Shown piece by piece: positions 62,487 through 64,000 of a DNA stretch of 64,000 nt. The position numbers were made by a program, and so were the translations under genes. Under the pieces are notes generated by a model that worked only from the letters and a program-made list of their open reading frames with translations, was not told where the DNA came from and searched no databases. This stretch comes from Mactromeris polynyma (Eukaryota > Mollusca > Bivalvia > Venerida > Mactridae), in NCBI GenBank assembly GCA_032209605.1, contig JASFXZ010000001.1, positions 806,001 to 870,000 on the forward strand, in the 5' to 3' direction. Position 1 is the first letter of the stretch, and each line of letters begins with the position of its first letter.

Positions 62487-62942
62487 GTATCAACCCTATT
62501 CTCATATTTATAGCTTATAAGCTATACGACTAGTAAACTTGTTCAAACATATAGTAGTTTAAATATGCCGGTGTGGTATATCAACCACTGCAAAACAATT
62601 CAATGTATCGTTATGAATTAAACTTTCTACATTATACTCTGAAACATTCCTTTAACAATTGGATCGCTTAGTCTTTGGCGTTGTTCGATGTCTTATTTAA
62701 AGGTCTCTATATCGAATTGCTGTAATTACAGACATTCTCATTTTCTATTATTTAAAGTGCAGGTCTTTGATAAAATTAAATAAAGGAATATTTCATTGTC
62801 TGCGTGTCGCGACTCTGCTATACTATATACATCGTCTAATGAACAAATAGGGTAATGGTCTAAACATCAAAACATAATAATTTTTCGGAGTATTTAATCA
62901 TAGGCAAAGATAGGAGTTTTTAACCTAGGGATAGATGGTATG

Positions 62943-63010
62943 GTTAGTGTTGGGTATCGGACTCCAAAATCACAATCGATAATCGGAACACCATAATCGA
63001 TCGATTGTCT
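62943..63010 (+). repeat. Second hAT-type fragment
   Basis: The string gtgttgggtatcgg, then aatcgataatcgg and ataatcgatcgattg, resembles the subterminal repeats of 62016-62486. It is cut off by the MITE beginning at 63012. Confidence 0.4.
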
Positions 63011-63011
63011 A

Positions 63012-63204
63012 TACAGGCAAGCCTGTCTGTAAAGACCACCCATGGGAACAGCAAAATGTGGTCTTTGTTTACAGGTGGTCTCTATTAACATATTAAATAT
63101 CATTGAAAATGGTCTGATGGGAGATAAAATTAGTGGTCTTGGCAGACAGGTTTTGCAATAGTGGTCTTTGTTCGCAGGTGGTCTTCAACACAGGTTTGAC
63201 TGTA
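63012..63204. mobile_element. 193-bp MITE, copy 2
   Basis: Same length and sequence class as 54065-54257. The left TIR has changes (TACAGGCAAGCC for TACAGTCAAACC) while the right end is intact. It abuts a hAT-type fragment on the left. Confidence 0.85.
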
Positions 63205-63209
63205 GTTAG

Positions 63210-64000
63210 TACACAGTAAGAGTTTTCTTTTTGATCGGATTTTCACCGTGGAAGATTTATTTTTTCCAACATTATTACCTTTCAAACAGCAAGAAAACAA
63301 ATCAACAGTAGGCCCTATTCATGTATTGTGATTTTATCACCAAAATAAAAATTTATACCAAAGTTTGCACAATTTTCACAATAACACAAAAAGTGCTCAA
63401 GCATTGTAAATGCTTTTTGTCTCCGCATTGAACAGTTCCCTTGGACATAAGTGGTGTCAGACCACTAAAACAGATGGTCAAATATCGCTTTCGATTGTCG
63501 CCGACTTTTGGGTGGTCCGATTTGTTTCCGATTTTGAGCGACTATCGGGACAACACGAGGTATGGTGAAAGGCCCAATCCGTTTTAAGAATTTCAATAAA
63601 ATATTAATCAAAAAGCTAGTGGTTGATATACAGCATAGATGAGTTTTGAGCAAGAAATTACAGCACGAAGCAATTTTGTTAATGGAGAGAGCTATGCTGG
63701 ATTTTATGTATATTGGTTCAAAATTCTCGTTAGTAAAATTTTATAGTATTTAATTACGATTTAATGCGTGCTTTACGATATCAGGTCACGCAAAATTGCG
63801 TCCGTAGTCATGAAAGAGTCAGAAGGGGTCCTCAAAATGGCCATTGATGAGAATTAATTGGTTTTGGTTTGTAATTACAAAAATGTTATATTCAAGATAT
63901 TTTGGAACGTGCTTGAACAAATTGGTTATGAATAAGTGCCAAACATTTGAATTATCTACAATATGATGTGGTTTGAGGCAGGACGAAATTCGACTTCTTA
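63210..64000. other. Non-genic stretch to window edge
   Basis: No recognised gene or repeat. Confidence 0.4.

Overview
The window is eukaryotic, AT-rich and gene-poor, and looks like a bivalve mollusc genome. The evidence is an intron-split proteasome gene with GT-AG introns, tRNA-derived SINEs of the kind common in bivalves, a pearl/Helitron-like element with tandem cores and an ACGG microsatellite, truncated LINEs with short-repeat tails, and many TIR elements. The species cannot be named from the sequence alone.

Genes. Two host genes are well supported. One is a 953-codon, apparently intronless multi-pass membrane protein on the minus strand (19773-22634). A decayed paralogous fragment of it lies at 24440-24885. 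The other is PSMA4, the proteasome alpha-type-4 subunit, on the plus strand. Six coding exons at 33506-38359 have exact splice junctions and consistent phase. The missing start codon is probably in an upstream exon, with a candidate at 29723-29728 next to a CRE motif. That would place a Tc1 element (31719-33270) inside intron 1.

Mobile and repeated DNA. 0.8-3.1 kb holds SINE heads and a Harbinger transposase relic. 4.5-9.25 kb holds a foldback MITE, a dispersed repeat, a 3.4-kb foldback element (5226-8670) whose inverted arms are 38-bp satellite arrays and which has a 9-bp target duplication, and a pearl-like element. 10.1-12.7 kb is a TIR-bounded relic carrying decayed THAP, C48-peptidase-like and PHD-like coding. 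15-19.4 kb holds tandem repeats, one interrupted by a LINE. 23-24.3 kb holds a MITE and a Helitron-like fragment. 29-31 kb holds a large inverted repeat and a MITE with a 6-bp target duplication. PSMA4 introns carry a TA-type MITE and a TTA-flanked inverted-repeat element. 38.6-39.0 kb is a LINE 3' end. 49.5 kb is a perfect 22-bp minisatellite. 51.1-53.6 kb is a 39-bp minisatellite with an 819-bp higher-order duplication. 54-64 kb has two 193-bp copies of one MITE, a one-ended relative of the giant foldback element, a V-SINE-like copy, a 185-bp duplication and a hAT-type MITE with an 8-bp target duplication.

The most unusual object is the 5226-8670 foldback element. Its arms, target duplication and related inner repeats suggest a transposon that makes, or is made from, satellite DNA. 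A possible relative sits at 55.9 kb.
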